In this document: positions 43,701 to 53,368 of the stretch, piece after piece | How the letters are laid out: every line of letters starts with the position of its first letter | Position numbering within the stretch: the first letter of the stretch is position 1 | Origin: Bacteroidota bacterium | Lineage (GTDB): Bacteria > Bacteroidota > Bacteroidia > Chitinophagales > Chitinophagaceae | NCBI GenBank assembly: GCA_947452905.1 | Contig: CANGEP010000001.1 | Coordinates: 310,001 to 374,000 of the forward strand | Direction of reading: 5' to 3' | DNA: 64,000 bases | Made by a program: the position numbers and the translations under genes | Notes under the pieces: generated by a model | Seen by the model: only the letters and a program-made list of their open reading frames with translations | What the model was told of the DNA's origin: nothing | The model's database searches: none

Positions 43701-45059
43701 ATGAGCAGTCATTCCACGACCCCGTCTTTACAGGTAAACATTAGTAGTAAGCAAATCCTTGCTATCTCCTTACCTATTGCGCTTGCTATATTAGTTCCCC
43801 AAGTAAATTTTGTAATTAATAATATATTTTTAGGTGCCTTAAGTTCTCAAGCATTGGCTATTGGAGGAATTACCGGGGTATTTTATCTCATTTTTGGAGT
43901 CATGGGACAAGGTTTAAATAATGGACTTCAAGCCCTTATTTCCCGTCGTGCGGGAGAAAATAGAATTGATGAAATTGGCATTTTATTTTCTCAAGGTGTA
44001 ATTATCTCATTAGCGCTTTCGGTGATAGGCATTTCTTTCACTTATTTTGTAGTGCCTACCCTTTTTCATTCCCTATTGCATGATTCTGATCGCGCTAATA
44101 CTGTTATAGAATTTTTGAAAATAAGAATTTGGGGGCTTCCTTTTTTGTTTATCTATCAAATGCGTAATGCTTTATTAGTAGGGACTAACCAAAGTAATTT
44201 TTTAATACTAGGTACAGCATCTGAAGCCATCTTTAATATCTTTTTTGATTATAGTTTAATTTTTGGTCATTTTGGGTTTGCCGCCATGGGATTAAATGGT
44301 GCTGCTTATGCCTCTATTATAGCCGAAGTGATGGGCTTACTCGTTATTTATTTAGTAATCCATTTTCAGAAAATTGGAGAACGTTTTGAATTATTTAAAC
44401 ACTTTAGTTTTAAGTGGCCTTATATTCAATTAATTCTCGTGCAATCTGCTCCCATTATGATGCAGTATATGATTAGTATTGTTAGCTGGGAATTTTTTTA
44501 TATTTTAATTGAACACCGAGGAGAACAAGCTTTAGCAGTCTCTAATGCCATGCGAAATATATTTGGATTTTTTGGAAGCTTTACCTGGGCTTTCGCTGCC
44601 ACTTCAAATACTATGGTGAGTAATATTATTGGACAAAATATGGAAGACAAAGTAATACCACTAATTCATAAAATAATGAAATGGAGCCTAGGTTTTGCAT
44701 TGGCAGTTTGTATATTACTTAATGTATTTGCCCATCCCTTTTTATCCATTTATGGACAAGGGGAAGGTTTTATGCAGGAAGGTATTCCTGTATTAAGAGT
44801 AGTCTCTTTTGCTTTACTAATTATGTCAATGGCAACCATCTGGTTAAATGGTGTAACTGGTACTGGGCAATCCAAAATAAATTTAGCGATTGAATTTGTG
44901 GCTATTATTATTTATTTAATTTATGCTTATTTAACGATCGAGTATTTTCAACTCCCTATAACCATTGGATGGATGTGTGAAATTATTTATTGGATAACTT
45001 TACTTATCCCCTCTTACTGGTATATCAAATCTAAAAAATGGGTAGGAAAAAGAATTTAA
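43701..45059 (+). CDS. MATE family efflux transporter
   Basis: 452 residues with about 12 hydrophobic segments in two similar halves. The first half has ILAISLPIALAILVPQVNFVINNIFL and GVMGQGLNNGLQALISRRAG, the latter a typical MATE loop; the second half contains NAMRNIFGFFGSFTWAFAATSNTMVSN. These transporters export organic cations or drugs in exchange for Na+ or H+. It stands alone between the DUF3822 operon and folB, and its stop overlaps the folB stop by 4 nt. Substrate unknown. Confidence 0.92.
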   Translation: MSSHSTTPSLQVNISSKQILAISLPIALAILVPQVNFVINNIFLGALSSQALAIGGITGVFYLIFGVMGQGLNNGLQALISRRAGENRIDEIGILFSQGVIISLALSVIGISFTYFVVPTLFHSLLHDSDRANTVIEFLKIRIWGLPFLFIYQMRNALLVGTNQSNFLILGTASEAIFNIFFDYSLIFGHFGFAAMGLNGAAYASIIAEVMGLLVIYLVIHFQKIGERFELFKHFSFKWPYIQLILVQSAPIMMQYMISIVSWEFFYILIEHRGEQALAVSNAMRNIFGFFGSFTWAFAATSNTMVSNIIGQNMEDKVIPLIHKIMKWSLGFALAVCILLNVFAHPFLSIYGQGEGFMQEGIPVLRVVSFALLIMSMATIWLNGVTGTGQSKINLAIEFVAIIIYLIYAYLTIEYFQLPITIGWMCEIIYWITLLIPSYWYIKSKKWVGKRI

Positions 45060-45424
45060 ATCCTGCTTTTTGTGAGTGATACCGACATATTCCCTTCTAA
45101 TGCTTTAATATAAACTTGTGCTTTTGTAATTTGAATAGTAATACTTTGAGCTATCGGAAATTGTTCTAATAATGAAGTAACAATATCTTTAACTAGGGTT
45201 TCTAATAAAGGGGTAGGCAATTCCATTCTTGCTTTAACCAATTCATATACAGTAACGTAATCAATGGTTTGATGAATCGCTATTACTCCTTCGGAAGGAG
45301 GTGTAAACCTTATTGATAAATCAACTATAAAAGTATTTCCCAACTTTTTTTCTTCCTCATATAAACCATGATACCCGTAAAATTTAACTTGGTGTAATTG
45401 AATGGTCATGATATCAGAAGGCAT
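45056..45424 (-). CDS. folB: Dihydroneopterin aldolase
   Basis: 122 residues: IQLHQVKFYGYHGLYEEEKKLGN, the HG-x-xxEE active-site region of FolB, then DLSIRFTPPSEG, TIDYVTVYELVKARME and the C-terminal SITIQITKAQVYI. It cleaves 7,8-dihydroneopterin to 6-hydroxymethyl-dihydropterin and glycolaldehyde, feeding FolP (13228). It begins one base after trxB ends, so they are co-transcribed; the link between the two functions is not obvious. Confidence 0.93.
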   Translation of the reverse strand: MPSDIMTIQLHQVKFYGYHGLYEEEKKLGNTFIVDLSIRFTPPSEGVIAIHQTIDYVTVYELVKARMELPTPLLETLVKDIVTSLLEQFPIAQSITIQITKAQVYIKALEGNMSVSLTKSRI

Positions 45425-45425
45425 A

Positions 45426-46361
45426 CTAGTGTCCTTTAGCTGTTAAATATCTTTCCGCATCTAAAGCAGCCATACAGCCACTTCCTGCTGCAGTTACTGC
45501 TTGACGATAGTTTTTATCTTGCACATCACCTGCCGCAAATACACCTGGGATATTAGTTTTGGTAGTACCTGGTTCTGTTAAAATATAACCTGTCTCGTCC
45601 ATGGTAATACATTCTTTAAAAATATCACTATTGGGTTGATGTCCTATGGCCACAAAAAAGGCACTCACAGGAATCTCGTGTAATTCGTTAGTTTTATTAT
45701 TTTTAACACGAACTGCTGAAACAGTTTTTTCTCCTAAAATTTCATCCGTTTCCGTGTTAAAGTAAACTTTAATATTGGGGGTATTTAATACTCTATCCTG
45801 CATTACTTTACTTGCACGCATTTGATCTTTTCTAACAATCATATGAACCGTACTACACATTTTTGATAAGTAATGTGCTTCTTCGGCTGCAGTATCACCT
45901 GCACCTACAATCGCTACTTCTTTCCCCTTAAAAAAGAATCCATCACAAACCGCACATGCACTAACACCAAAACCATTTAAGCGCTCTTCACTTGGAATAC
46001 CTAACCATTTGGCGCTTGCACCAGTTGAAATAATTACAGCATCTGCTTCAATGATCTTTTCATCATCTATCCACACTTTTTTTACCTCTCCACTAAAATC
46101 AACTTTAGTGGCTAAACCGTATCTAATATCTGCCCCCATACGTGCGGCTTGTTTTTCAAAATTCACCATCATATCTGGCCCTTGGATTCCCTCTGGGAAA
46201 CCAGGATAGTTTTCTACTTCGGTAGTGATAGTTAATTGACCCCCTGGTTGAATCCCTTGGAATAATAGAGGTTTCATATTGGCACGAGCTGCATAAATAG
46301 CTGCTGTATAACCCGCTGGGCCCGAACCTATAATTAAAATACTTACTTTTTCTGTTTCCAT
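45426..46361 (-). CDS. trxB: Thioredoxin-disulfide reductase
   Basis: 311 residues from METEKVSILIIGSG; the open frame runs 16 codons further upstream, but the extra part runs to the rpoD terminator and lacks homology. FAD is bound by IIGSGPAGYTAAIYAARA, NADPH by VAIVGAGDTAAEEA, and the redox centre is CAVC in SACAVCDGFF. The C-terminal GVFAAGDVQDKNYRQAVTAAG is diagnostic of low-molecular-weight TrxB. It reduces thioredoxin with NADPH. It lies downstream of rpoD on the same strand, but the rpoD terminator separates them. Confidence 0.96.
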   Translation of the reverse strand: METEKVSILIIGSGPAGYTAAIYAARANMKPLLFQGIQPGGQLTITTEVENYPGFPEGIQGPDMMVNFEKQAARMGADIRYGLATKVDFSGEVKKVWIDDEKIIEADAVIISTGASAKWLGIPSEERLNGFGVSACAVCDGFFFKGKEVAIVGAGDTAAEEAHYLSKMCSTVHMIVRKDQMRASKVMQDRVLNTPNIKVYFNTETDEILGEKTVSAVRVKNNKTNELHEIPVSAFFVAIGHQPNSDIFKECITMDETGYILTEPGTTKTNIPGVFAAGDVQDKNYRQAVTAAGSGCMAALDAERYLTAKGH

Positions 46362-46391
46362 AATAATTTCTTGCTTTACTAAATAATGCTT

Positions 46392-46432
46392 AAAAAAAAG
46401 CCCCGACAAAATTAATATGTTGGGGCTTTTCT
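46392..46432 (-). terminator. Rho-independent terminator of rpoD
   Basis: On the minus strand AAAAGCCCCAACA/TGTCGGGGCTTTT with a 9-nt loop and eight T follows the rpoD stop by about 15 nt. The plus strand is also T-rich at its end. Confidence 0.9.
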
Positions 46433-46446
46433 ATTATTGTTATTGA

Positions 46447-47304
46447 TTAGCCCAAATAAGCTTTTAACGCATTGCTATATCTCGCCTTTTGTAAGCGTTT
46501 AATAGCACGTTCCTTTATTTGTCTAATTCTCTCTTTTGTTAAATCGTATTTAATACCAATTTGTTCGATAGTAACTCCGTTCTCACCATCTAAACCAAAA
46601 TAAGCATTAACTATCTCTGCCTCTCTGGGACTCAATGACTTAAGTACTCTACGAATTTCTTCTCTTAAAGAATCTTTCATCACATCCTCGTCGGTATCGT
46701 CACCTCCTTCTAATAAATCACCCATAGCCACATCCTCCGCCTCATGTACTGGTGCATCTAATGAAGTGTGACGTGTATTTGATTGAAATATATTGTTAAT
46801 CTCAGTTTCAGACATCTCTAAGATCCCTGCTAACTCTTCGGTAGAGGGCTCACGTTCATGCTCTTGTTCAAAAGCCATGTAAGCTTTGTTGGCTTTATTA
46901 TAAGTACCAATTTTGTTTTGTGGCAAACGCACTAAACGACCTTGCTCTGCTAAAGCTTGCAAAATAGATTGACGAATCCACCACACCGCATAGGAGATGA
47001 ATTTAAAACCCTTGGTCTCGTCAAAACGCTGAGCCGCTTTAATTAAACCCAAGTTTCCTTCGTTAATTAAATCCGATAAAGACAAACCTTGGTGTTGATA
47101 TTGTTTAGCAACAGATACAACGAAACGTAAATTGGCTTGCACCAACTTATCTAAAGCACGTTGATCTCCCATTTTAATGCGTTGCGCCAATGTGGTTTCC
47201 TCTTCGGGATTGATCATTGAAATCTTAGAAATCTCTTGTAAGTACTTTTCAACCGCTTGCGAGTCTCTATTGGTAATCTGTGTAGCAATTTTAAGCTGCC
47301 TCAT
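46447..47304 (-). CDS. rpoD: Primary sigma factor RpoD/SigA (short Bacteroidota form)
   Basis: 285 residues, the compact form usual in Bacteroidota, lacking the long region 1.1 of E. coli sigma-70. Region 1.2 includes DSQAVEKYLQEISKI. Region 2 has NLRFVVSVAKQYQHQGLSLSDLINEG and FKFISYAVWWIRQSI (-10 recognition). Region 3 runs from RLPQNKIGTYNKA. Region 4 has LSPREAEIVNAYFGLDG with the helix-turn-helix TIEQIGIKYDLTKERIRQIKERAI. It has the best promoter in the window (47366-47397) and its own terminator. It directs housekeeping transcription from TTTG-N19-21-TAnnTTTG promoters. Confidence 0.97.
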   Translation of the reverse strand: MRQLKIATQITNRDSQAVEKYLQEISKISMINPEEETTLAQRIKMGDQRALDKLVQANLRFVVSVAKQYQHQGLSLSDLINEGNLGLIKAAQRFDETKGFKFISYAVWWIRQSILQALAEQGRLVRLPQNKIGTYNKANKAYMAFEQEHEREPSTEELAGILEMSETEINNIFQSNTRHTSLDAPVHEAEDVAMGDLLEGGDDTDEDVMKDSLREEIRRVLKSLSPREAEIVNAYFGLDGENGVTIEQIGIKYDLTKERIRQIKERAIKRLQKARYSNALKAYLG

Positions 47305-47365
47305 GCAAAGTATTTATTTAAATATAACGACGTAAACACTAAAATAGTATAGTGATGTCAGTCTG

Positions 47366-47397
47366 CAAAGGTACTATTTTGAAATTAATCTCCCAAA
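47366..47397 (-). promoter_or_regulatory. rpoD promoter with consensus -33 and -7 boxes
   Basis: On the minus strand TTTG (47394-47397) is followed after exactly 20 nt by TACCTTTG (47366-47373), a full match to the Bacteroidota consensus. The leader would be about 58 nt. Confidence 0.8.
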
Positions 47398-47495
47398 TAT
47401 TGATTCCTAGGCATTTATTCACTTTTTTTACCCCATTTTTGCCCCATTTATCTAAAAAAATAGGCTTTATCCCCTGTCGAGATTATCTTCGTAAC

Positions 47496-48509
47496 ATGAT
47501 TGATTTTAGATCCGATACTGTTACAAAACCTACCCCAGCTATGTTGGCTTTTATGCAAGATGCTCCAGTGGGTGATGATGTATTTGGCGAAGACCCAAGC
47601 ATTAACGCATTAGAAAAAATTACAGCTGCAAAATTTGGAATGGAAGCAGGTTTATTTTGCCCTAGCGGAACCCTTTCTAACCAATTAGCTATCAAAACAC
47701 ATACCCAAGCCGGAGACGAAGTCATTTGTGACGAACTCTCTCACATCTATCAATACGAAGGTGGTGGAATTGCATCCAATTCAGGTTGTTCGGTTAAACT
47801 ACTCCATGGTAACCGTGGTCGTTTAAAAGCAAATCAAATATTGGCAGCTATTAACCCTGAAGATGTTCATAAGCCTATTAGTCGTTTAGTGAGTTTAGAA
47901 AATACAACCAATCGTGGTGGAGGGGCCTGTTATCAGTTTTCAGATTTTGAAGACATTCAAAAAGTAACTAAGGCTCATGGCTTAGCGCTTCATTTGGATG
48001 GAGCAAGATTATTTAATGCCCTAGTTCATAAAAATGAGTCCCCTTTGGATTATGGAAAAGTATTTGATTCTATCTCCATATGTTTGAGTAAAGGATTAGG
48101 TGCGCCCGTTGGAAGTGTGTTAATAGGATCGGCACCATTTATAAAAAAAGCCAGAAGATGGCGTAAGGTTTTTGGTGGAGGAATGAGGCAAGCTGGTTTT
48201 TTAGCAGCTGCTGGAATTTTTGCATTAGATCATCATGTTGATCGTTTAGCAGAAGATCATCAGCATGCCTTATTATTAAAAGACGCATTGGCTAAGAAAA
48301 GTTTTGTATCTGAAATTTTAGAAGTGGAAACTAATATTGTAATAGCCAGCATTGGTGAAAAATATACTGCTGCTAGTTTAGTAGCTGCTTTAAAAGAAAA
48401 AGATATTTTAGCCATCGCCATGTCACCCACTCAAATACGTTTTGTACTACATCTAGATATTACACCCGAACAAGTAGCTCGAACCATTCAAATAATTGAA
48501 TTATTGTAG
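47496..48509 (+). CDS. ltaA: Low-specificity L-threonine aldolase
   Basis: 337 residues from MIDFRSDTVTKPTPAM; an open frame begins at 47352 but the first 48 codons lie over the rpoD promoter and have no family match. The PLP fold shows GDDVFGEDPS, GLFCPSGTLSNQLAI, LENTTNRGGGACY, LHLDGARLFNALV and the Schiff-base Lys in CLSKGLGAPVGS. It cleaves threonine/allo-threonine to glycine and acetaldehyde. TATCTTCG, a one-mismatch -7 box, ends 4 nt before the ATG. pgi follows 39 nt later. Confidence 0.93.
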   Translation: MIDFRSDTVTKPTPAMLAFMQDAPVGDDVFGEDPSINALEKITAAKFGMEAGLFCPSGTLSNQLAIKTHTQAGDEVICDELSHIYQYEGGGIASNSGCSVKLLHGNRGRLKANQILAAINPEDVHKPISRLVSLENTTNRGGGACYQFSDFEDIQKVTKAHGLALHLDGARLFNALVHKNESPLDYGKVFDSISICLSKGLGAPVGSVLIGSAPFIKKARRWRKVFGGGMRQAGFLAAAGIFALDHHVDRLAEDHQHALLLKDALAKKSFVSEILEVETNIVIASIGEKYTAASLVAALKEKDILAIAMSPTQIRFVLHLDITPEQVARTIQIIELL

Positions 48510-48548
48510 AAAAAAATAGACAAAAAATAAAAGTAAAGAAGATAAGAA

Positions 48549-50204
48549 ATGTTAGAAAGAATTAATCCCACGACTACACAAGCATGGTTTGTATTAAAAA
48601 AACACCACGAAGAAGAAATGAGCAGAAAACACATGAGAGATTTGTTTGCTGCAGATGAAAATAGATTTGAAAAATATTCTATAAATACCCACGATATTTT
48701 ATTTGACTACTCAAAGAATATAATTAGCGAAAAAACGGTTCAATTACTATTTCAATTAGCCAATGAATGTTCTTTACCTGCCGCAATTGAGGCACAATTT
48801 TCTGGTAAAGCAATCAACGAAACAGAAAACAGAGCTGTTTTACACACAGCTTTAAGAAATTTTTCAAACAATCCAGTTTTGGTAGATGGTCAAGATGTGA
48901 TGCCTGAAATTAAAAGAGTATTAAGGCAAATGAAAACATTTTGTGATGACATTCATAGTGGCAAACACAAAGGATACACGGGTAAAAAAATTACTACCAT
49001 TGTAAATATTGGAATTGGTGGAAGTGATTTAGGTCCTGTAATGGTTACCGAAGCTTTAAAACCATATTGGGTGCAAGGTATGCAAGTGTATTTTGTAAGT
49101 AATGTAGATGGTACACATATAGCTGAAACTTTGAAAAAAGTGAACGCAGAAGAAACTCTATTTTTAATTGCTTCCAAAACATTCACAACGCAAGAAACCA
49201 TGACAAATGCACATACAGCAAGGTCTTGGTTTTTACAACATGCTAAAGACGAAAATCATATTGCTACACATTTTGTGGCGCTAAGCACCAACGAAAAATC
49301 AGTGAACGAATTTGGGATAGATAGTAAAAATATGTTTGAGTTTTGGGACTGGGTAGGCGGAAGATATTCTTTATGGAGTGCTATTGGTTTATCCATCGCT
49401 TTAACCATTGGCTATAATAATTTTGAAGCCTTATTAAAAGGTGCACATGAAGCTGACAATCATTTTAAAAACGAAAAGTTAGCACAAAATATTCCAGTGA
49501 TCATGGCCTTATTGGGTGTTTGGTATACTAATTTTTTTGGTGCACAAAGTGAAGCTATCCTACCCTACGATCAATACATGCATCGATTTGCAGCATACTT
49601 CCAACAAGGTAATATGGAAAGTAATGGTAAATATGTTGATCGTAAAGGAACGGGAGTTAATTATGCTACGGGTCCTGTAATTTGGGGTGAACCAGGCACC
49701 AATGGACAACATGCTTTTTATCAATTAATACATCAAGGCACCTTAATGATTCCGTGTGATTTTATTGCACCTGCAGTAAGTCATAATCCCATTGGTGACC
49801 ATCATGATAAATTATTAAGTAATTATTTTGCACAAACTGAAGCTTTATTAAACGGTAAAACCAATGTCGAAGTGGTAGCCGAATTAACCGCTGCCCAAAA
49901 ATCTGAAAAAGAAATTGAATTTCTAGCTCCCTTTAAAGTGTTTGCAGGTAATAAACCAACCAACTCTTTCTTGGTAAAGAAAATTACACCCTCCACTTTA
50001 GGATTTTTAATCGCTTTATACGAGCATAAAATATTTACGCAAGGGGTTATTTGGAATATTTTTAGTTATGATCAATGGGGCGTGGAGTTGGGTAAACAAT
50101 TGGCTAATAAAATTTTACCTGAATTAGGAGATAATGCTAAAGTAAGTGGACATGATAGTTCAACCAATGGATTGATTAATCAATATAAAAATTGGAAAAA
50201 ATAA
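48549..50204 (+). CDS. pgi: Glucose-6-phosphate isomerase
   Basis: 551 residues, the long bacterial/eukaryotic type. Signatures include [59 protein letters not shown] (PGI signature 1), [14 protein letters not shown] and [19 protein letters not shown] (signature 2), and [12 protein letters not shown] at the C-terminus. It interconverts glucose-6-phosphate and fructose-6-phosphate. The stop overlaps the start of the GNAT gene by one base, TAATG. Confidence 0.97.
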   Translation: MLERINPTTTQAWFVLKKHHEEEMSRKHMRDLFAADENRFEKYSINTHDILFDYSKNIISEKTVQLLFQLANECSLPAAIEAQFSGKAINETENRAVLHTALRNFSNNPVLVDGQDVMPEIKRVLRQMKTFCDDIHSGKHKGYTGKKITTIVNIGIGGSDLGPVMVTEALKPYWVQGMQVYFVSNVDGTHIAETLKKVNAEETLFLIASKTFTTQETMTNAHTARSWFLQHAKDENHIATHFVALSTNEKSVNEFGIDSKNMFEFWDWVGGRYSLWSAIGLSIALTIGYNNFEALLKGAHEADNHFKNEKLAQNIPVIMALLGVWYTNFFGAQSEAILPYDQYMHRFAAYFQQGNMESNGKYVDRKGTGVNYATGPVIWGEPGTNGQHAFYQLIHQGTLMIPCDFIAPAVSHNPIGDHHDKLLSNYFAQTEALLNGKTNVEVVAELTAAQKSEKEIEFLAPFKVFAGNKPTNSFLVKKITPSTLGFLIALYEHKIFTQGVIWNIFSYDQWGVELGKQLANKILPELGDNAKVSGHDSSTNGLINQYKNWKK

Positions 50205-50692
50205 TGTCGGAAAATGTTCGCATTCGACTAATAGAGCCAAGAGACAATGTTGACATTGCCAAAGTAATACGTGCTGCCTTAACTGAATTTGGCGCCAATA
50301 AACCAGGTACCGTTTATTACGATCCTACAACCGATGCTTTGTTTGAATTATTTAAAACACCAGGTTCTGTTTATTATATTGCCACCATTAACGATATTAT
50401 TGTAGGTGGTTGTGGCATTTTTCCTACCGAAAATTTACCCAAAGGAACCTGCGAATTAGTGAAATTATACTTAGATGCATCCGCAAGAGGAACAGGACTT
50501 GGTAAAAAACTAATGTTACAATCCATGGCTTGGGCCAAAAATAATGGTTACACAGAAGTATATTTAGAATCTATGCCTGAACTATCTAAAGCTGTTTCTA
50601 TTTATGAAAATGTAGGATTTACCAGGCTTCAACATCCACTAGGCAATAGTGGTCATTGTGGTTGTGATATTTGGATGCTAAAAAGCCTCTAA
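50204..50692 (+). CDS. GNAT family N-acetyltransferase
   Basis: 162 residues from [15 protein letters not shown]; the start is set by the TAATG overlap with pgi. The acetyl-CoA loop is the (R/Q)-x-x-G-x-G/A motif in DASARGTGLGKKLMLQSM (about 90-107), preceded by CELVKLYL and followed by the VYLESMPELSKAVSIYENVGF segment common to GNAT enzymes. It acetylates an amine on an unknown substrate. Co-transcription with pgi and ltaA is likely from spacing, but no functional link is evident. Confidence 0.9.
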   Translation: MSENVRIRLIEPRDNVDIAKVIRAALTEFGANKPGTVYYDPTTDALFELFKTPGSVYYIATINDIIVGGCGIFPTENLPKGTCELVKLYLDASARGTGLGKKLMLQSMAWAKNNGYTEVYLESMPELSKAVSIYENVGFTRLQHPLGNSGHCGCDIWMLKSL

Positions 50693-50696
50693 CAAA

Positions 50697-51221
50697 CTAC
50701 CATTTATCTACTTCTTCCCCACTTAAATTATCTCCCTTACTCGCATGTGAATCACGCGCTGCTAAAGGAACTTTTTCGGTAATAGTTGAAGGATCAATAT
50801 CTGGTTCAGTATCAGCCATTGGAGGAGCTGTTATGGATGCTGCTGATTCCTGTGACGCTAAAGAAACTGCTCCGGTATCAAGTGCGACACCTCCGTTTTC
50901 ATCCGGCGCATAAACACCTTCTTCGTCATGATTAAAAGCATCAAAATCAAAATCAGGCATTAATTCTGTTTTCACATAATCTACTGCTTCATTTATCGCT
51001 TTTAAAAACTTATTAAAATCTTCTTTGTATAAAAATATTTTATGACGATCATAGCCATTATTATCAAAACGTTTACGGCTTTCTGTAATGGTTAAAAAGA
51101 AATCATTACCACGCGTAGCTCTTACATCAAAGAAATAAGTTCTTCTTTTACCAGCTCTAATTCTGGTACTATAAACACTTTCTATTTTTTTGTCGTTTTG
51201 TTCGTAATTCCCGTTATCCAT
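50697..51221 (-). CDS. DUF3276/PUR-family nucleic-acid-binding protein with acidic tail
   Basis: 174 residues. The first 95 match the bacterial PUR-alpha-like family (DUF3276): SVYSTRIRAGKRRTYFFDVRATRG, DFFLTITESRKRF and HKIFLYKEDFNKFLKAINEA. The rest is an acidic, low-complexity tail (PDFDFDAF onward) likely disordered. PUR repeats bind single-stranded DNA or RNA; the bacterial role is not well defined. It follows the ABC transporter by 67 nt on the same strand and is convergent with the GNAT gene. Confidence 0.85.
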   Translation of the reverse strand: MDNGNYEQNDKKIESVYSTRIRAGKRRTYFFDVRATRGNDFFLTITESRKRFDNNGYDRHKIFLYKEDFNKFLKAINEAVDYVKTELMPDFDFDAFNHDEEGVYAPDENGGVALDTGAVSLASQESAASITAPPMADTEPDIDPSTITEKVPLAARDSHASKGDNLSGEEVDKW

Positions 51222-51288
51222 AAATTCCTATCAATTTGTTCTCTAAAATATAGAAATAGATTGAAAATGAAAAATTTAAAAGGAAATT

Positions 51289-53109
51289 TTAATGTTCTTT
51301 ATGAGTCTGTTGTAAATGATACAACTCGGCGTATAAGCCATTTTTAGCTAACAAACTTTCGTGGGTGCCTATTTCAGCAATTTGGCCGTCCTCTATATAG
51401 ATAATGAGGTCAAATCGAAAACTATAAAAAATTCTATGCGTAATAAACAAGGTCGTTTTTTGATCAGTAAAAGCGGCTAAATTTTTAAGAATTGTTTGTT
51501 CTGTGTTGGCATCAACCGCACTTAAACAATCGTCAAATATATAAATTGAAGGTTTTTTTAGCAAGGCTCTTGCAATGGAAACCCTTTGTTTTTGCCCCCC
51601 ACTTAAAGTAGTACCTCTTTCTCCAATCAGGGTAGTAAATTTATTGGGCAGGTTATTAATTTCATTAAGCACATGGGCAGCCGATGTTGCTTCAATTAGT
51701 TCATTTTCATTAGCCAACGCCTCCACTCCAAACTGTATATTGTTTTGTACCGAATCGCTAAACAAAAAAACATCCTGTTGAACATACCCAATGTTTTTCC
51801 TTAACTGTTGAATTTGATACTCTTTTATATTAATTCCATCTATTAATACCTCCCCTTGGGTTACATCATACATGCGTGTTAAAAGTTGCGCAATAGATGA
51901 TTTACCCGATCCAGTCTTTCCTAAAATCAATACTTTACTTCCTGCAGGTATTTGTAAATTAAATTGGTCAATGGCTTTTATACCTGAATGAGGATAAGTG
52001 AGCTGTACATTTTTAAAATCAAGATTTCCTTTTAAACTGTCTGCTTCCAAAGCATTATTTGCATTGCTAATGTTGGGGACTATAGATAAAAATTCATTTA
52101 ATCTTTTTTGTGAAGCCGCTGCTCTTTGAATCATACTGGCCGTCCAACCAATGGCACTTACAGGAAAAGTAAGCATATTAATATAAATCACAAACTCAAT
52201 GATAGTACCCACTTTAGAAGGATCATGATAAGCTTGAATGCCCCCTAAAAAAATAGTAAGCAGCGTACTTAAACCTATCATAAAAGACATTGTAGGCGTA
52301 TAAAAAGCTTCCACCCTTGCTAAACTTACCGCACTGCTACGATAAAGCTCGCTATTGGTTTTAAAAAAGCCCAACATAGCGGATTCTTGTACAAATGATT
52401 TTATTACTCTAATACCTGAGTAGGATTCTTGAGCATTGGTGGTAAGGTCCGATAACTGACCTTGTATTTGCTCACTTTTTTTATTGATAATACTATTTAC
52501 AATATAAATGGTAATAGCTAATAAAGGTAAAGGAGCTAATACATACAAACTAAGTTTAACATCTTTACTAAACATGTTAAATAAGGTAAACCCAATTAAA
52601 GAAACAAGATTAATCAGATACATTAAAGAAGGTCCTGTATACATTCTTACCCTACTCACATCCTCAGACATACGATTCATCAAATCACCTGTGCTATGTG
52701 TTTTGTAAAATTCAGTATCCAGTTTTTGATAATGTTCGTATACTTGATTTTTTTGGTCATATTCGATATGACGACTCATTACGATAATGGTTTGTCTCAT
52801 AAAAAACATAAAAACGCTTCTTATGATAGCCAACACTAATATGGTAATACTACAAAAAGTGATTAGCGAACTAAAACTAAAATTAAAATGAGATCCTATA
52901 TGAGCAATTTGAGAAACGATTAAATCGGGCTGAATTTCACCTACAGGCTTACCTCCAGGTAATTTGGCTTGCACTAAACTCACCACATATCCAGTTATTT
53001 GAGGAGCCAAAACCGCCAAATAATTGGTGGCAATAACCAAGATAATTCCAGTAAAAAAGCGGAAACGGTACTTCCAAAAAAAGTGATTTAATGCCGACAA
53101 TTCTTTCAA
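51289..53109 (-). CDS. ABC transporter, fused permease and ATPase (half-exporter)
   Basis: 606 residues: six-helix type I exporter domain (about 15-330) then an ATPase (about 360-600). Walker A is ILGKTGSGKSSIAQ, the Q-loop is YVQQDVFLF, the signature is LSGGQKQRVSIARAL, and Walker B is YIFDDCLSAVD with Asp527 where the catalytic Glu usually is. Asp at this position marks degenerate sites in heterodimeric exporters (MdlA/BmrC-type). No partner half-transporter is within the window. Substrate unknown; lipid or drug export is possible. Confidence 0.93.
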   Translation of the reverse strand: MKELSALNHFFWKYRFRFFTGIILVIATNYLAVLAPQITGYVVSLVQAKLPGGKPVGEIQPDLIVSQIAHIGSHFNFSFSSLITFCSITILVLAIIRSVFMFFMRQTIIVMSRHIEYDQKNQVYEHYQKLDTEFYKTHSTGDLMNRMSEDVSRVRMYTGPSLMYLINLVSLIGFTLFNMFSKDVKLSLYVLAPLPLLAITIYIVNSIINKKSEQIQGQLSDLTTNAQESYSGIRVIKSFVQESAMLGFFKTNSELYRSSAVSLARVEAFYTPTMSFMIGLSTLLTIFLGGIQAYHDPSKVGTIIEFVIYINMLTFPVSAIGWTASMIQRAAASQKRLNEFLSIVPNISNANNALEADSLKGNLDFKNVQLTYPHSGIKAIDQFNLQIPAGSKVLILGKTGSGKSSIAQLLTRMYDVTQGEVLIDGINIKEYQIQQLRKNIGYVQQDVFLFSDSVQNNIQFGVEALANENELIEATSAAHVLNEINNLPNKFTTLIGERGTTLSGGQKQRVSIARALLKKPSIYIFDDCLSAVDANTEQTILKNLAAFTDQKTTLFITHRIFYSFRFDLIIYIEDGQIAEIGTHESLLAKNGLYAELYHLQQTHKEH

Positions 53110-53186
53110 GGGTAAGTTTTTTGTAAAGATACATGGTAGTCAATTAATTAGCTACTTTGTTTACCCAGATAAAATACCCCTATTTT

Positions 53187-53218
53187 TTTGCATAATTGAC
53201 CCTGAGTTCCTACATTTG
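53187..53218 (+). promoter_or_regulatory. tRNA-Ser promoter with consensus -33 and -7 boxes
   Basis: TTTG (53187-53190), 20 nt, then TACATTTG (53211-53218): a full Bacteroidota consensus. The -7 box ends only 4 nt before the mature tRNA 5' end, so transcription should start at or within a base of the tRNA itself. Confidence 0.8.
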
Positions 53219-53222
53219 CCGC

Positions 53223-53310
<88 letters not shown>

Positions 53311-53315
53311 AACAC

Positions 53316-53344
53316 AAAAAAGGGGCTAAAAAGCCCCTTTTTTT
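53316..53344. terminator. Terminator after tRNA-Ser
   Basis: AAAAAAGGGGCT/AGCCCCTTTTTT with a 4-nt spacer. The T runs work in both directions, so it can also end the DUF1573 operon arriving from the minus strand (stop at 53369). Confidence 0.92.
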
Positions 53345-53368
53345 ATGCCCAAAAGGGCCTATAATTAG

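Noticed and set aside
47352-47495. 48-codon N-terminal extension of the threonine aldolase
   Set aside because: It overlaps the rpoD promoter on the other strand, lacks homology, and the family begins at MIDFRSDTV.
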